Origin: an uncultured Roseovarius sp.
Lineage (GTDB): Bacteria > Pseudomonadota > Alphaproteobacteria > Rhodobacterales > Rhodobacteraceae
NCBI GenBank assembly: GCA_947499555.1
Contig: CANMOU010000004.1
Coordinates: 183,328-247,327, forward strand
Reading direction: 5' to 3'
Length of the DNA stretch: 64,000 bases
The position numbers and the translations under genes were made by a program. Of the stretch, positions 54,265 to 62,912 are shown in pieces. How positions within the stretch are numbered: the first letter of the stretch is position 1; each line of letters begins with the position of its first letter. The notes under the pieces were generated by a model. The model was not told the origin of the DNA. It did not search any database and worked only from the letters and a program-made list of their open reading frames with translations.

Positions 54265-54482
54265 CAGATCGCAACGTGGAAGAACTTCTACACCATATGC
54301 CCGCTGTCCATCGTCGGGCTGAGACTGGTTGGGCCAAGGGTTTTACGGACTCAATCATCAAACAAGCAAGGCGCCGGAATTGGCGCCCTAGTCCAAAGCA
54401 AATCGGGATCATGCGCTGGCTCGTGTCTGAGCTCTTTGCTGAGGTGGAAGACCTTGATCTGATTGAGAGGTTTGAGCCGTGA
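54261..54482 (+). CDS. Hypothetical small protein before the RepA-like gene
   Basis: 73-aa basic protein (MTDRNVEELLHHMPAVHRRAETGWAKGFTDSI, then ARRRNWRPSPKQIGIMRWLVSELF). The 'SPKQ..IM..LV.EL' segment resembles small phage proteins near replication genes. Starts at 54261 in ATGA overlap; its stop overlaps the RepA-like GTG as GTGA. Confidence 0.7.
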   Translation: MTDRNVEELLHHMPAVHRRAETGWAKGFTDSIIKQARRRNWRPSPKQIGIMRWLVSELFAEVEDLDLIERFEP

Positions 54483-55573
54483 GCACAATCGTCAATATGG
54501 ACCACAGGGCAGGTGCCGGTGAGCGGTCGCAATTCTATTGCGCGGCCACGCTCAAGGACCGCGCCGTGAAGCCGCGTGAATGGTTGGCAGAGGGCCTCAT
54601 TCCCCTGAACACGGTCACCTTGTTCTCTGGCGATGGGGGCACTGGCAAGAGCCTGTTGTCGCTTCAATTGGCGGTCAGTGTGGCCGCCGGCCGTGCCTGG
54701 ATTGGAAAGCCTGTGGCCGACGGCGCCGTCATCTACATGAGCGCCGAAGATGACGACGATGAGCTGCACCGTCGTCTCGACGATATCCTGAAGGCTGGCA
54801 AGTGCACGTATGACGATTTGAAAGGCCTCACGATGCGGTCGCTGGCTGGTGAGGACGCCCTGTTGGCCGTGGACAGCCAGATGAACCTGATGCGCACCGA
54901 GCTTTTCAAAGAACTGGACGCTCGTGCGGCTGATGAAGCGCCAACACTGATCGTCATTGACACCTTGGCTGATGTTTATCCCGCCAACGAAAACGACCGC
55001 GCCAAGGTGCGCCAATTCATCGGTATTCTCCGAGGCCTTGCTCTCAAGCGCCGCTGCGCTGTTCTTCTCCTGGGGCACCCTTCGCTGACCGGGCTCAACA
55101 GTGGGTCCGGATCCTCTGGATCAACGGCCTGGAACAACTCGGTCCGGTCGCGGCTCTACCTGTCGCGAATCACAGACAATGGCTTTGAGGCGGATCCGGA
55201 TCGCCGGGTGATGACCACGATGAAGGCCAACTACGGGCGCATCGGCGAAGAGACCCACATGAAATGGCAGGCTGGTGTGTTCGTCGAAGAGCAATCAGAC
55301 GAAGGCCTCGACAAGCTCGCAGCAGGCGCCAAAGCGCAGCGCGTGTTCATGAAACTGTTGGCGACTTTCACCGCTCAAGGGCGCCGGGTGAACCACGCTG
55401 GCGGCACCACATACGCACCGAAGATCTTCTCCGAACACCCTGACGCAGAGGGCATGACAAAGCGCGCCATGAAGGCGGCCATGGAGGGTTTGTTGGCGGC
55501 GGGAAAGATCAAAATAGACACCGAAGGACCAGCCTCAAAACGGCGTTCTTTCATCGTGGAGGTGGCCCAATGA
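54479..55573 (+). CDS. RepA-like AAA_25 family ATPase (replication)
   Basis: 364-aa RecA/DnaB-fold helicase-like ATPase. Walker A LFSGDGGTGKSLLSLQLA (near residue 50), an acidic MSAEDDDDELHRRLDDIL patch, Walker B LIVIDTLADVYPANENDR (near 158), and a sensor-type segment LLGHPSLTGLNSGSGSSGSTAW. A C-terminal winged-helix-like region follows. The start is GTG 54479. Such proteins drive replication of plasmids, satellites and prophages; a repeat cluster lies directly after it. Confidence 0.9.
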   Translation: MSTIVNMDHRAGAGERSQFYCAATLKDRAVKPREWLAEGLIPLNTVTLFSGDGGTGKSLLSLQLAVSVAAGRAWIGKPVADGAVIYMSAEDDDDELHRRLDDILKAGKCTYDDLKGLTMRSLAGEDALLAVDSQMNLMRTELFKELDARAADEAPTLIVIDTLADVYPANENDRAKVRQFIGILRGLALKRRCAVLLLGHPSLTGLNSGSGSSGSTAWNNSVRSRLYLSRITDNGFEADPDRRVMTTMKANYGRIGEETHMKWQAGVFVEEQSDEGLDKLAAGAKAQRVFMKLLATFTAQGRRVNHAGGTTYAPKIFSEHPDAEGMTKRAMKAAMEGLLAAGKIKIDTEGPASKRRSFIVEVAQ

Positions 55574-55830
55574 GAAACGTTCCAACCCCCTTCCAACCCT
55601 CAATTCCAACCCCTGCCAAAGTGGGTTCCAACCCCGTTCCAACCCCCCTCCCAACCCCTGGGTTCCACTATCCCCATACCCCTATAGGGTATGCGCACCC
55701 CTTTTTGGGGGATGCGCACCCTACTTTTGGCAAGCCGAGCGCCCTGCGCGTAGCGCGCAACGGTCGCCGCTTGTCTCCCTTCTCAGCAAAACAAGAACAC
55801 CACTCAACACATGAGGCACGTCATGGCTAA
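55570..55830 (+). CDS. Doubtful ORF over the repeat cluster
   Basis: 86-aa frame starting in ATGA overlap with the RepA-like gene and running into the terminase gene. It is dominated by Pro-Thr-Pro repeats (IPTPAKVGSNPVPTPLPTP) that simply reflect the repeated TTCCAACCCC DNA. It may be a by-product of an origin rather than a functional protein, although coupling is preserved. Confidence 0.3.
   Translation: MRNVPTPFQPSIPTPAKVGSNPVPTPLPTPGFHYPHTPIGYAHPFLGDAHPTFGKPSALRVARNGRRLSPFSAKQEHHSTHEARHG
55580..55658 (+). repeat. Iteron-like TTCCAACCCC array
   Basis: Copies of TTCCAACCC(C/T) start at 55580, 55591, 55604, 55626 and 55637, with a variant CTCCCAACCCC at 55648. Start-to-start distances are 11, 13, 22, 11 and 11, close to one or two helical turns, so a protein could bind them on one face. 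The array lies directly after the RepA-like gene. Confidence 0.75.
55675..55721. repeat. Palindrome and paired repeat next to the iteron-like array
   Basis: CATACCC (55675-55681) and GGGTATG (55687-55693) form an inverted repeat around CTATA. ATGCGCACCC occurs at 55691-55700 and again at 55712-55721, 21 bp apart (two helical turns). CCCC-TTTTT-GGGG (55698-55710) forms a hairpin between them. Together with the iteron-like array this looks like a replication origin or a control site. Confidence 0.65.
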
Positions 55831-56383
55831 GGCACCGAAGAAACCCAGAAGCAAAGACGGCCGCTTTGCAGAAGGCAACAACATCTGGACGCTGAGAAAG
55901 TCTCACGGTCGGACACCGATCTTCGAGACGCCCGACGAGCTTTGGAAAGCCTGTTGCGAATACTTCGACTGGGTCGTGAAGCATCCGCTCTTCGAAGAAC
56001 GTGCCTTCGCATACCAGGCCGAGGTCGTGCTTGCCGATGTCACCAAAATTCGGGCGATGACGATTGCGGGTCTCTGCAATTTCCTCGGCATTACGCAGGA
56101 AACCTGGAACGATTGGCGAAAAAGGCGTTCGGATTTATCTGAAATCATCTCTCAAGTTGAGGCGGTGATCTGGCAACAAAAGTTCGAGGGTGCCGCGGCA
56201 GGTTTGCTGAACGCAAACATCATCTCCCGTGAGCTTGGGCTTGCAGAGAAGCGCGAGCACAGCGGTGCGGATGGGGAACCGTTTGAGCGAGAGCAGCTCT
56301 CAAAACTCGAAGTGGCCCGTCAGATTGCGTTCATTCTGGCTGAAGCTGCTGAGCACAATCCCAATCAACCAGACAATTCTTGA
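55823..56383 (+). CDS. Phage small terminase subunit (gp3-like)
   Basis: 186-aa DNA-packaging protein of the GP3_package type. Strong family features: RKSHGRTPIFETPDELWKAC near the start, CEYFDWVVKHPLFEERAFAYQAEV, the HTH MTIAGLCNFLGITQETWNDW, and the C-terminal QKFEGAAAGLLNANIISREL with GLAEKREHSGADG. ATG 55823 has GAGG at 55813-55816. It would recognise pac/cos DNA. No large terminase is next to it, which is unusual for a prophage and typical for satellites that redirect packaging. Confidence 0.92.
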   Translation: MAKAPKKPRSKDGRFAEGNNIWTLRKSHGRTPIFETPDELWKACCEYFDWVVKHPLFEERAFAYQAEVVLADVTKIRAMTIAGLCNFLGITQETWNDWRKRRSDLSEIISQVEAVIWQQKFEGAAAGLLNANIISRELGLAEKREHSGADGEPFEREQLSKLEVARQIAFILAEAAEHNPNQPDNS

Positions 56384-56401
56384 GACCAAGGAGACAAAAG
56401 C

Positions 56402-57034
56402 ATGGCACGAAACACAAAGAAACCAGTGGATCTGGAAACCCTTCACAAGCGGCTCTCTGATCAGGAGAGGCTGGTTGCTGATCTGCGGGTTCAGCAAACT
56501 GACGCGATCTTGGCCGACGAGAAATTCGATATCGCCAAGCTGCGCACAGCCATCGAGGAAATGCACGCGCTTGAGGAGGCCGTTGCAGAATTCAAGCGCC
56601 GGGAAGAGGACCGGGCAATTGCCGAGGCGGAGGCCGCACAAGCCGCATCTGCGGAAGAGCGGCTGGAAAAACGTATCGCCGACATCCGCAGCATGGCAGT
56701 TCGTCGAGAGCAGGCGATACAAGACGCTGAAACCGCAGCGCGGGCGTTCACAGACGCTGTCTTGCGGGCCGAAAACGAACGGCAGACCCTGCAAGCTGCG
56801 TTGCATTCTCTCACAGGCAAGGTACCCAGTTGCCTGATGCCAGGTGGGCAGGAAGATCGGCTTTCCAAGTCTTTTTCGGCGGTGCTTTCTGAAGCTCTGC
56901 GCAAAGGATCGTACGGTGATCTCAAACTGAGACCAGGTCTCAAAACGGCAGACCAATCCTGGTTGGCCAGTGAAATGGAAGCCGCCCGGGACATAGAGGC
57001 GGCACTTTTGAGCCTTGAAGGTGAGGAGGCGTAG
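56402..57034 (+). CDS. Coiled-coil protein, candidate ejection/scaffold protein
   Basis: 210-aa protein that is almost entirely helical: residues about 15-125 are a charged coiled coil rich in Glu, Arg, Ala and Lys (AEFKRREEDRAIAEAEAAQAASAEERLEKR). A more globular C-terminal part follows (SFSAVLSEALRKGSYGDLKL). AAGGAG precedes ATG 56402. It could be a scaffold or ejection protein, given that two giant virion-type proteins follow. Function is inferred from position only. Confidence 0.7.
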   Translation: MARNTKKPVDLETLHKRLSDQERLVADLRVQQTDAILADEKFDIAKLRTAIEEMHALEEAVAEFKRREEDRAIAEAEAAQAASAEERLEKRIADIRSMAVRREQAIQDAETAARAFTDAVLRAENERQTLQAALHSLTGKVPSCLMPGGQEDRLSKSFSAVLSEALRKGSYGDLKLRPGLKTADQSWLASEMEAARDIEAALLSLEGEEA

Positions 57035-57035
57035 C

Positions 57036-59747
57036 ATGGCGCGTATTCCCACAGCAGTGGATATGGGCCAACGCCCAATCCCAAGATCACGACGAGGCGC
57101 GCCTCAGATCAGTTTGGGTGATGCAACCGCACCGGCTCAGGCGGCGGAAGGCTTGGGCGAAGAGGTGACGCAGATCGGCGAGGTCATGGCTGACCGTGAA
57201 TTCACAGCGCTTGCCAAAGAGCGCGACGCCTATGTCGCGGAGGAACTCAGACGTATCCTCTACGATCCGGAAGACGGCTTCACGACGAAACAGGGACGCA
57301 CTGCGCTTGAAGCGCGGGCGTTCGCTCTGGATCAAATCAAGAAGCTGAAGAACAGCGCTCTGAAAGACATGCCGTCTGCGGCCAGTCGTAAACTTGAATC
57401 CAGCCTGCAGTCTCGCATCGAATCCGCTCATCTTACTGTCGACAAGCACACTGGTGCGGCCCGCAATGACTGGCTCAATGGGGCCTCAGAGGCACGTGTG
57501 AATGCTGCACTTGAGGACAGTCTTTCTGATCCCGACATGCTGGATGCAGCTCTCAGCACGATCCGGTCTGAGTATCAGGGTCGCGCGGCCAGAGAAGGCT
57601 GGTCGCGGGAGGAATACGAGTTCGAACTTTCGCAAGCCGAGTCCACGCTTTTCAAAAACGAAACCCTTCGCATCGCCGATTTGAACCCGGAAAAGGCGCT
57701 GGCGTTTCTTGAGGAGCATCAGGATCAGATTCAGCCCAGCGAATACCTGGTGCTGAAAGGCAAGATCGAGCCGCTTGCCAAAAAGGAAGCCGGGCGCCGC
57801 ATCGGTCGACTGGCGGCCATGCAGGGTGTGTCGGAGGCGTATCTCGTTGCCATCAGAGCCGCCGAAAGCGGTGGCAACGATAGCGCCAAGAACCCAAGAT
57901 CGACAGCGACGGGCCGATACCAATTCACGGCTGGCACTTGGGCTGATGTCATGCGCAAGCATCCTGAGCTGGGCCTGACGGCCGATGGCAGGCTGGACCC
58001 AACGCAACAGGAACTGGCGATCCGGGCATTCACCGCGGATAACGCGAACATTCTCATGGGGTCTGGGATCGAGCCAACAGCTGGCAATCTCTACGCCGCG
58101 CATTTCCTTGGGGCTGGCTCTGCCCTGGTCGTCCTGCGCGCGTCAGACGTGGTTCCGATGTCAGACCTGGTTTCGCCGTCGGTGATCAAGGCCAATCCCT
58201 TCCTTGCTGATATGACGGCTGGCCAATTCCGAGCGTGGTCGCAACGCAAGGGCGGTGGATCAGAAATCGCCTTCTCTGAAACCGCGGGTGGCATCGCAGA
58301 AGTTCTGGAAGCCGCGGGAGATGATCCCGACATTCGCGCTGCAGCCATCACGGAGTTCAACCTTCAGCAGTCCGCAACACTGGCCGCTTCGGAACTGGAA
58401 TCGGCAGAACTCGGTGTGCGGGTCACGACAGGTGAGGCTTCACAGCAGGAAATCGACGCGGCCCGTGATGCAGGCAAGATCACACCAAGCCGATGGGAAA
58501 CGCTAACAGAACAGCGGATCACGCTGGAAGACAAGCGCATCAAGGACGGCAAGGCTATTGAAGATTTCCGAACACACCTTGAGCAAGGCGGTAAGGGCAA
58601 TTCCTACAGCTCCGATCATCGCAAAGCGGTTGACCTGCTGGATGATCAGCTTTCGGCCCAGGTTGAGGCGGCAGGCGGTGCAGCAGAGGATCTGACCACT
58701 GCAAGGATATCGATGCTAGGCACAACGGGGGTAGCACCAAAGGGTCTTGTTGAGGATCTTCGAGGCGGCATTGCCAGCCGGTCTGAAGAGGCGCTGCTGC
58801 TGGCGGACCAGGCGATGCAGGTGGCCCCGCAGGCATTCTCAGGTGTTGAGGGCGGAAGTTCTATCGAAACCGCTGTGCGCGCTTTCCGGGCTTACGCACG
58901 GGTCGGCATGAGTTCCGAGCAAGCAGCTCGGCTGGCGATGCCCACGCCCGAAGAAAAAGAGCAGAACGCGGCTGCTGATGCCCAAATCAACAAAGAACTG
59001 AAGGAAATCGACGCGTCCGTCATCAACCAGTCCTTTGACAGCTGGCTGCCGTTTGATGCGGTGCAACTGCCGCCTCAGACCGAGACCTCGGCCTTGCGCG
59101 ATTATGAGGTTCTCTATCGTGCGGCACGTCGAGATGGCATTTTGCCAGAAGCAGCCCATGAATATGCCATGGCCGGGCTCGCGGACCCGATCAATGGCCT
59201 TTACGGCGTCTCTGCATTCGCCTCGGGGTCATTTAGCGCTGCCAAAGACCCAAACTTCATAGTCAGCGGGCTCTCGGTTGGCGATGTCACTGGCCAGGAT
59301 AACGCAGGGTCTGCGCGCGGTGTCATGCGCCTTCCTCCCGAGCGGTTCTATCCCAAGGTGGATGGCGGTCACGAATACATCGCAGAAGACATCACACAAT
59401 CCCTCGCAAGCATCGACGGCTGGGATGGTGGGGATTGGTGGTTGGTCGCCGACGAGTCCGAGACTGACCGGGCCGTCAGATTGTCCCAGCGTGGGCAGGC
59501 AGAACTGCCAGGCTATCGCGTTTACTTCATCAATGACCGGGGCGAGCTGAATTTCCGGTACTGGCGCATGGAGACGGATGACATCGCAGCGCTTCAGGAA
59601 ACGGCGCGTGAAAAGAACGCGGCGGCTTTCGAGGTAGAACGCAGGGCGTCTGAAATCGACCCAAAGACAGGCAAGCCCAAAGGCAACATTCGGTACGGAA
59701 ATGGGGTTGCCGAAAAATTCCTTCAGCCTTCAGAGGAGGGCAAGTGA
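57036..59747 (+). CDS. Large virion-type protein with lytic transglycosylase domain
   Basis: 903-aa protein. Residues about 60-255 are helical. A transglycosylase domain lies at about 265-385: SEAYLVAIRAAESGGNDSAKN (catalytic Glu), STATGRYQFTAGTWADVM, and LYAAHFLGAGSA. The rest is helical with Asp/Glu-rich segments. The layout matches podovirus-type internal virion (ejection) proteins that open peptidoglycan during DNA entry. GAGGAGG precedes ATG 57036. Its stop is TGATG-coupled to the next giant gene. I see no tape-measure-like long hydrophobic region. Confidence 0.85.
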   Translation: MARIPTAVDMGQRPIPRSRRGAPQISLGDATAPAQAAEGLGEEVTQIGEVMADREFTALAKERDAYVAEELRRILYDPEDGFTTKQGRTALEARAFALDQIKKLKNSALKDMPSAASRKLESSLQSRIESAHLTVDKHTGAARNDWLNGASEARVNAALEDSLSDPDMLDAALSTIRSEYQGRAAREGWSREEYEFELSQAESTLFKNETLRIADLNPEKALAFLEEHQDQIQPSEYLVLKGKIEPLAKKEAGRRIGRLAAMQGVSEAYLVAIRAAESGGNDSAKNPRSTATGRYQFTAGTWADVMRKHPELGLTADGRLDPTQQELAIRAFTADNANILMGSGIEPTAGNLYAAHFLGAGSALVVLRASDVVPMSDLVSPSVIKANPFLADMTAGQFRAWSQRKGGGSEIAFSETAGGIAEVLEAAGDDPDIRAAAITEFNLQQSATLAASELESAELGVRVTTGEASQQEIDAARDAGKITPSRWETLTEQRITLEDKRIKDGKAIEDFRTHLEQGGKGNSYSSDHRKAVDLLDDQLSAQVEAAGGAAEDLTTARISMLGTTGVAPKGLVEDLRGGIASRSEEALLLADQAMQVAPQAFSGVEGGSSIETAVRAFRAYARVGMSSEQAARLAMPTPEEKEQNAAADAQINKELKEIDASVINQSFDSWLPFDAVQLPPQTETSALRDYEVLYRAARRDGILPEAAHEYAMAGLADPINGLYGVSAFASGSFSAAKDPNFIVSGLSVGDVTGQDNAGSARGVMRLPPERFYPKVDGGHEYIAEDITQSLASIDGWDGGDWWLVADESETDRAVRLSQRGQAELPGYRVYFINDRGELNFRYWRMETDDIAALQETAREKNAAAFEVERRASEIDPKTGKPKGNIRYGNGVAEKFLQPSEEGK

Positions 59748-62700
59748 TGGGGTTTTATGAGACACCGCGAAACCAGGTCAGCCCTGCTGACTTCGTCTAT
59801 ATCGACAGCCCGGAGCGCGATAGCATCTCGACCATTGCAGGTGCTGCCTTTCGAACAGAAAACCTAGTCGGGGATGCCTTTCGTAGTGAAGGTAACCTGG
59901 TCACAGCGCTCGAAGCGCAAAGGCGCAGCAAGGGCGTGCTCGGTCTGCAACCCAAGTCGGTGTTCAATGCTTGGGAGCAGATTTCTGGGACAGTTTACGA
60001 GGAGTATTGGGACGCATTTGCGGGCGCACGATCACAAGCCGAAACAAATGCCATCAAACGCGACATCGATGCGCGTCTCCGGGATCGCCAGATACTGGAC
60101 AGAGCTGGTGGACGGGGTATCGCGGCTTCAATGATTGCAGGATTTTTGGATATCCCAACCCTTGTACCTGGGGCGACGGCCTATCGCGGTGCAACTGTCG
60201 GCAGCAGCATCACCCGCAATGCGCTGCGCACTTCAGCAACGGCAGCAGCCGAAGCCGTGGCTGTTGAGGCCATCCTGCATCGCTCTCAGCAAACCAGAAC
60301 CGGCGAAGAAAGCGCCTTTGCCGTCGGAGGGTCTATCATCTTGGGTGGCGTGCTGGGCGGAACGGTCGGCGCCTTCCTTCGCAAGACTCCTAGTGGGGTA
60401 CAGGCCTTCGATGCCGGAGCCGAGTTTCTTAATGGAAAAGACGTGGTCCCTGGTATTGGTTTGGATGCAGACGTTCGCAAGACCGAGGGCATTGGCGCGG
60501 ACGTCGTATCCGTGAGGCCTGAAAGCTCTGACTTTGATCTGCCGACATCAACAGCGCAAAAAGTTGTGGATTACACCCCCTCCGGAACAACCTTCGGGTT
60601 CAGCTTTATCAAGGCGCAAAGCGACGTTGCAAAGAAACTGGGTGTAGAGTTGATCGACATGCCGTTTGCAATTCGCGGTGTCGACAGGCTCGATCTCGAA
60701 CCTTCCGCCGAAACCTTTCAATCCGTCATGCTGGATCGCGTCCGCGTGGAGATAGGACGCGCCTTCAAAGGCCAATATGCCGAATACCGAAAGCAAGCCG
60801 GTATTGGACGTCTGGACGCGCTCACCGGCCGCGTTGGGGACGGAAACCTGACCGAAGCCGAATTCAACCGCCGCGTTGCCATGGCCCTTCGCAGAGGCGA
60901 CGTTGACGAAATTCCCGAAGTTCAGGCTGCAGCACGGTATCTCCGGGCCAAAGTGATTGAACCTTTGAAAGACAAAGCGATCAAGGCTGGCTTGCTGCCC
61001 GAGGATGTCGAAGTGTCGACGGCGGCATCGTATTTCACCCGGATGTGGGATGCCGACGAAATCATCCGCCGGTCAGATGAGTTCCTTGCGCGCATGGGTG
61101 CCAAGTTCCGGGGTGATTTTGAGGCGCTGAGAATGTCTGGTGAGCCAGGCTTCGACTTGTCCGATTTGGAAATCAAAGGTTATGCCGATGAAGCCGCGCA
61201 GAACGTCTTTGAGACGCTGACCGACAGAGGGCGCATTCCAGAGAACTTCGGTGTGACAGTCAAAGTGCGTGGGCCGCTGAAAGAACGCACGCTGAATGTC
61301 CGTGACATTGATTTCGAGGACTTCCTCAACAACGACGCGGAATACGTGATCAACCGCTATGCCCGTGTGATGACCGCGGAAATCGCCCTCAAGGACCGTT
61401 TTGGGTCCACTGACCTCAAGCAACAGATCAGTGACGTGAAAAATGACTATCGCGAACTTATCCAGGCTGCCCCGCGAGGCGAGGAAAGAACCAAGCTGAA
61501 GCAGGAACGTGATCGCATCATTGAACGGATTGAAGCGGTCCGGGATTTGATGCGCGGCAACTATCAGGTTGGCACCAGATCAGGTGTACCCTACCGCGTC
61601 ATGCAAAGCGCGATGACCTACAACTTCATACGCGCACTTGGCGGGTTGGTGTTGTCAGCATTGCCGGATGTGGCACGTATCGCGATGCAAAACGGCATGG
61701 GTCACTTCATGGAGGGTGGGCTTCGACCACTAGCGAGCAATCTCAAGCAGTTCAAGCTGCAGGCCAAACAAGCCCGAGAACTGGCTGGCATTGCAGAAGT
61801 AGAGTTGAACAACCGGCTGATGCGAATTGCCGATGTCGCTGATCCCGTGGGCAACCAGACGCCTGTGGAAAACGCGCTGAACTCAATGGGCGCCTTGGCC
61901 AGTACGCTTTCAGGCGGCACTTATTGGAATGACTTCCTCAAAGGTATGGCCACCCAGGTCACCACCAACCGACTGCGCAGGCTGACGGACAGCGTTGAAG
62001 ACAAAACGTTTCTGAAGCGCCTGAAGGTGAATTCCCGCGACGCGTTGGCAATCAAGGACGCCATGAACAAGCACGGCGTCGAAGTGGGCGGCGTCTTTGA
62101 TCCTCGAGTGGACAAGTGGCCAGAGCGCATCCGCGACATCTATGCCGCTGCTCTGCGCTCGGATGCGGAGACAGTGATCGTCACACCCGGCCTCGGGGAT
62201 AAAGTCCCTGCTGCGGAACATCATTTCTGGCTGAAACCAGCCCTTCAGTTCAAAAGCTTTGCCCTGGCGGCGCATAGCAGGGTTATGCTCGCAGGCCTCC
62301 AGGAAAACCAGACACGCTTTCTGATGTCATCCATGACCATGTCGTCGATGGGTATGTTTGTGTACTGGCTGAAGGTGCAATCCTCGGGGCGTGAGCCTTC
62401 CGAGAACTTGGGTACCTGGCTGGCCGAAGGTATCGACCGGTCGGGTGTGTTCCCATTGATCATGGAGGTCAACAACGTCTTTGAGAGCATTGGAGCCCCT
62501 GGTGTCTACAGCATTCTCAGCATGGGTGAAGACGAAGCCTCCCGCTATGCGGTTCGCAGCACATCCGGCAAGGTCTTGGGACCCACCGCTGGTTTGATAG
62601 AGGACACCGCCACGGTGCTGAGCCGCGTTCTGGCGCAACTGAATCCGTTGGCCAGCGAGAATGCAAAGGACATCAAGGCAGGTGATATAGCTGCGTTGCG

Positions 62701-62788
62701 ACGGCTGATCCCGTTTGGGCGGCACCCAGGCTTTAAAGAGTATCTGGATTTGCATCTGGTACCAAACTTGAAGGCCGGCGTGGAATAG
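59747..62788 (+). CDS. Giant 1013-aa virion-type protein (internal virion / ejection candidate)
   Basis: Very large protein without signal peptide. Residues about 120-210 contain Gly/Ala-rich hydrophobic segments (GGRGIAASMIAGFLDIPTL; FAVGGSIILGGVLGGTVGAFL) that look like glycine-zipper membrane-active stretches. A long helical middle follows, then further hydrophobic patches at about 625-660 and 855-875. This pattern is typical of podovirus internal virion proteins that form a trans-envelope channel. GTG 59744 is an alternative start. Family identity is by pattern, not by a recognised domain. Confidence 0.75.
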   Translation: MGFYETPRNQVSPADFVYIDSPERDSISTIAGAAFRTENLVGDAFRSEGNLVTALEAQRRSKGVLGLQPKSVFNAWEQISGTVYEEYWDAFAGARSQAETNAIKRDIDARLRDRQILDRAGGRGIAASMIAGFLDIPTLVPGATAYRGATVGSSITRNALRTSATAAAEAVAVEAILHRSQQTRTGEESAFAVGGSIILGGVLGGTVGAFLRKTPSGVQAFDAGAEFLNGKDVVPGIGLDADVRKTEGIGADVVSVRPESSDFDLPTSTAQKVVDYTPSGTTFGFSFIKAQSDVAKKLGVELIDMPFAIRGVDRLDLEPSAETFQSVMLDRVRVEIGRAFKGQYAEYRKQAGIGRLDALTGRVGDGNLTEAEFNRRVAMALRRGDVDEIPEVQAAARYLRAKVIEPLKDKAIKAGLLPEDVEVSTAASYFTRMWDADEIIRRSDEFLARMGAKFRGDFEALRMSGEPGFDLSDLEIKGYADEAAQNVFETLTDRGRIPENFGVTVKVRGPLKERTLNVRDIDFEDFLNNDAEYVINRYARVMTAEIALKDRFGSTDLKQQISDVKNDYRELIQAAPRGEERTKLKQERDRIIERIEAVRDLMRGNYQVGTRSGVPYRVMQSAMTYNFIRALGGLVLSALPDVARIAMQNGMGHFMEGGLRPLASNLKQFKLQAKQARELAGIAEVELNNRLMRIADVADPVGNQTPVENALNSMGALASTLSGGTYWNDFLKGMATQVTTNRLRRLTDSVEDKTFLKRLKVNSRDALAIKDAMNKHGVEVGGVFDPRVDKWPERIRDIYAAALRSDAETVIVTPGLGDKVPAAEHHFWLKPALQFKSFALAAHSRVMLAGLQENQTRFLMSSMTMSSMGMFVYWLKVQSSGREPSENLGTWLAEGIDRSGVFPLIMEVNNVFESIGAPGVYSILSMGEDEASRYAVRSTSGKVLGPTAGLIEDTATVLSRVLAQLNPLASENAKDIKAGDIAALRRLIPFGRHPGFKEYLDLHLVPNLKAGVE

Positions 62789-62912
62789 CGAGAATCTACG
62801 GCGTTTGCCAGATCGTCAAAACAGCCGCTAAGCTCCCTACAGTTGATTTGCGTGCCAAAATTTGAGTTCCATAATCCATTTCATCGAACGACTACCATTT
62901 GGAGAAAAGCAG

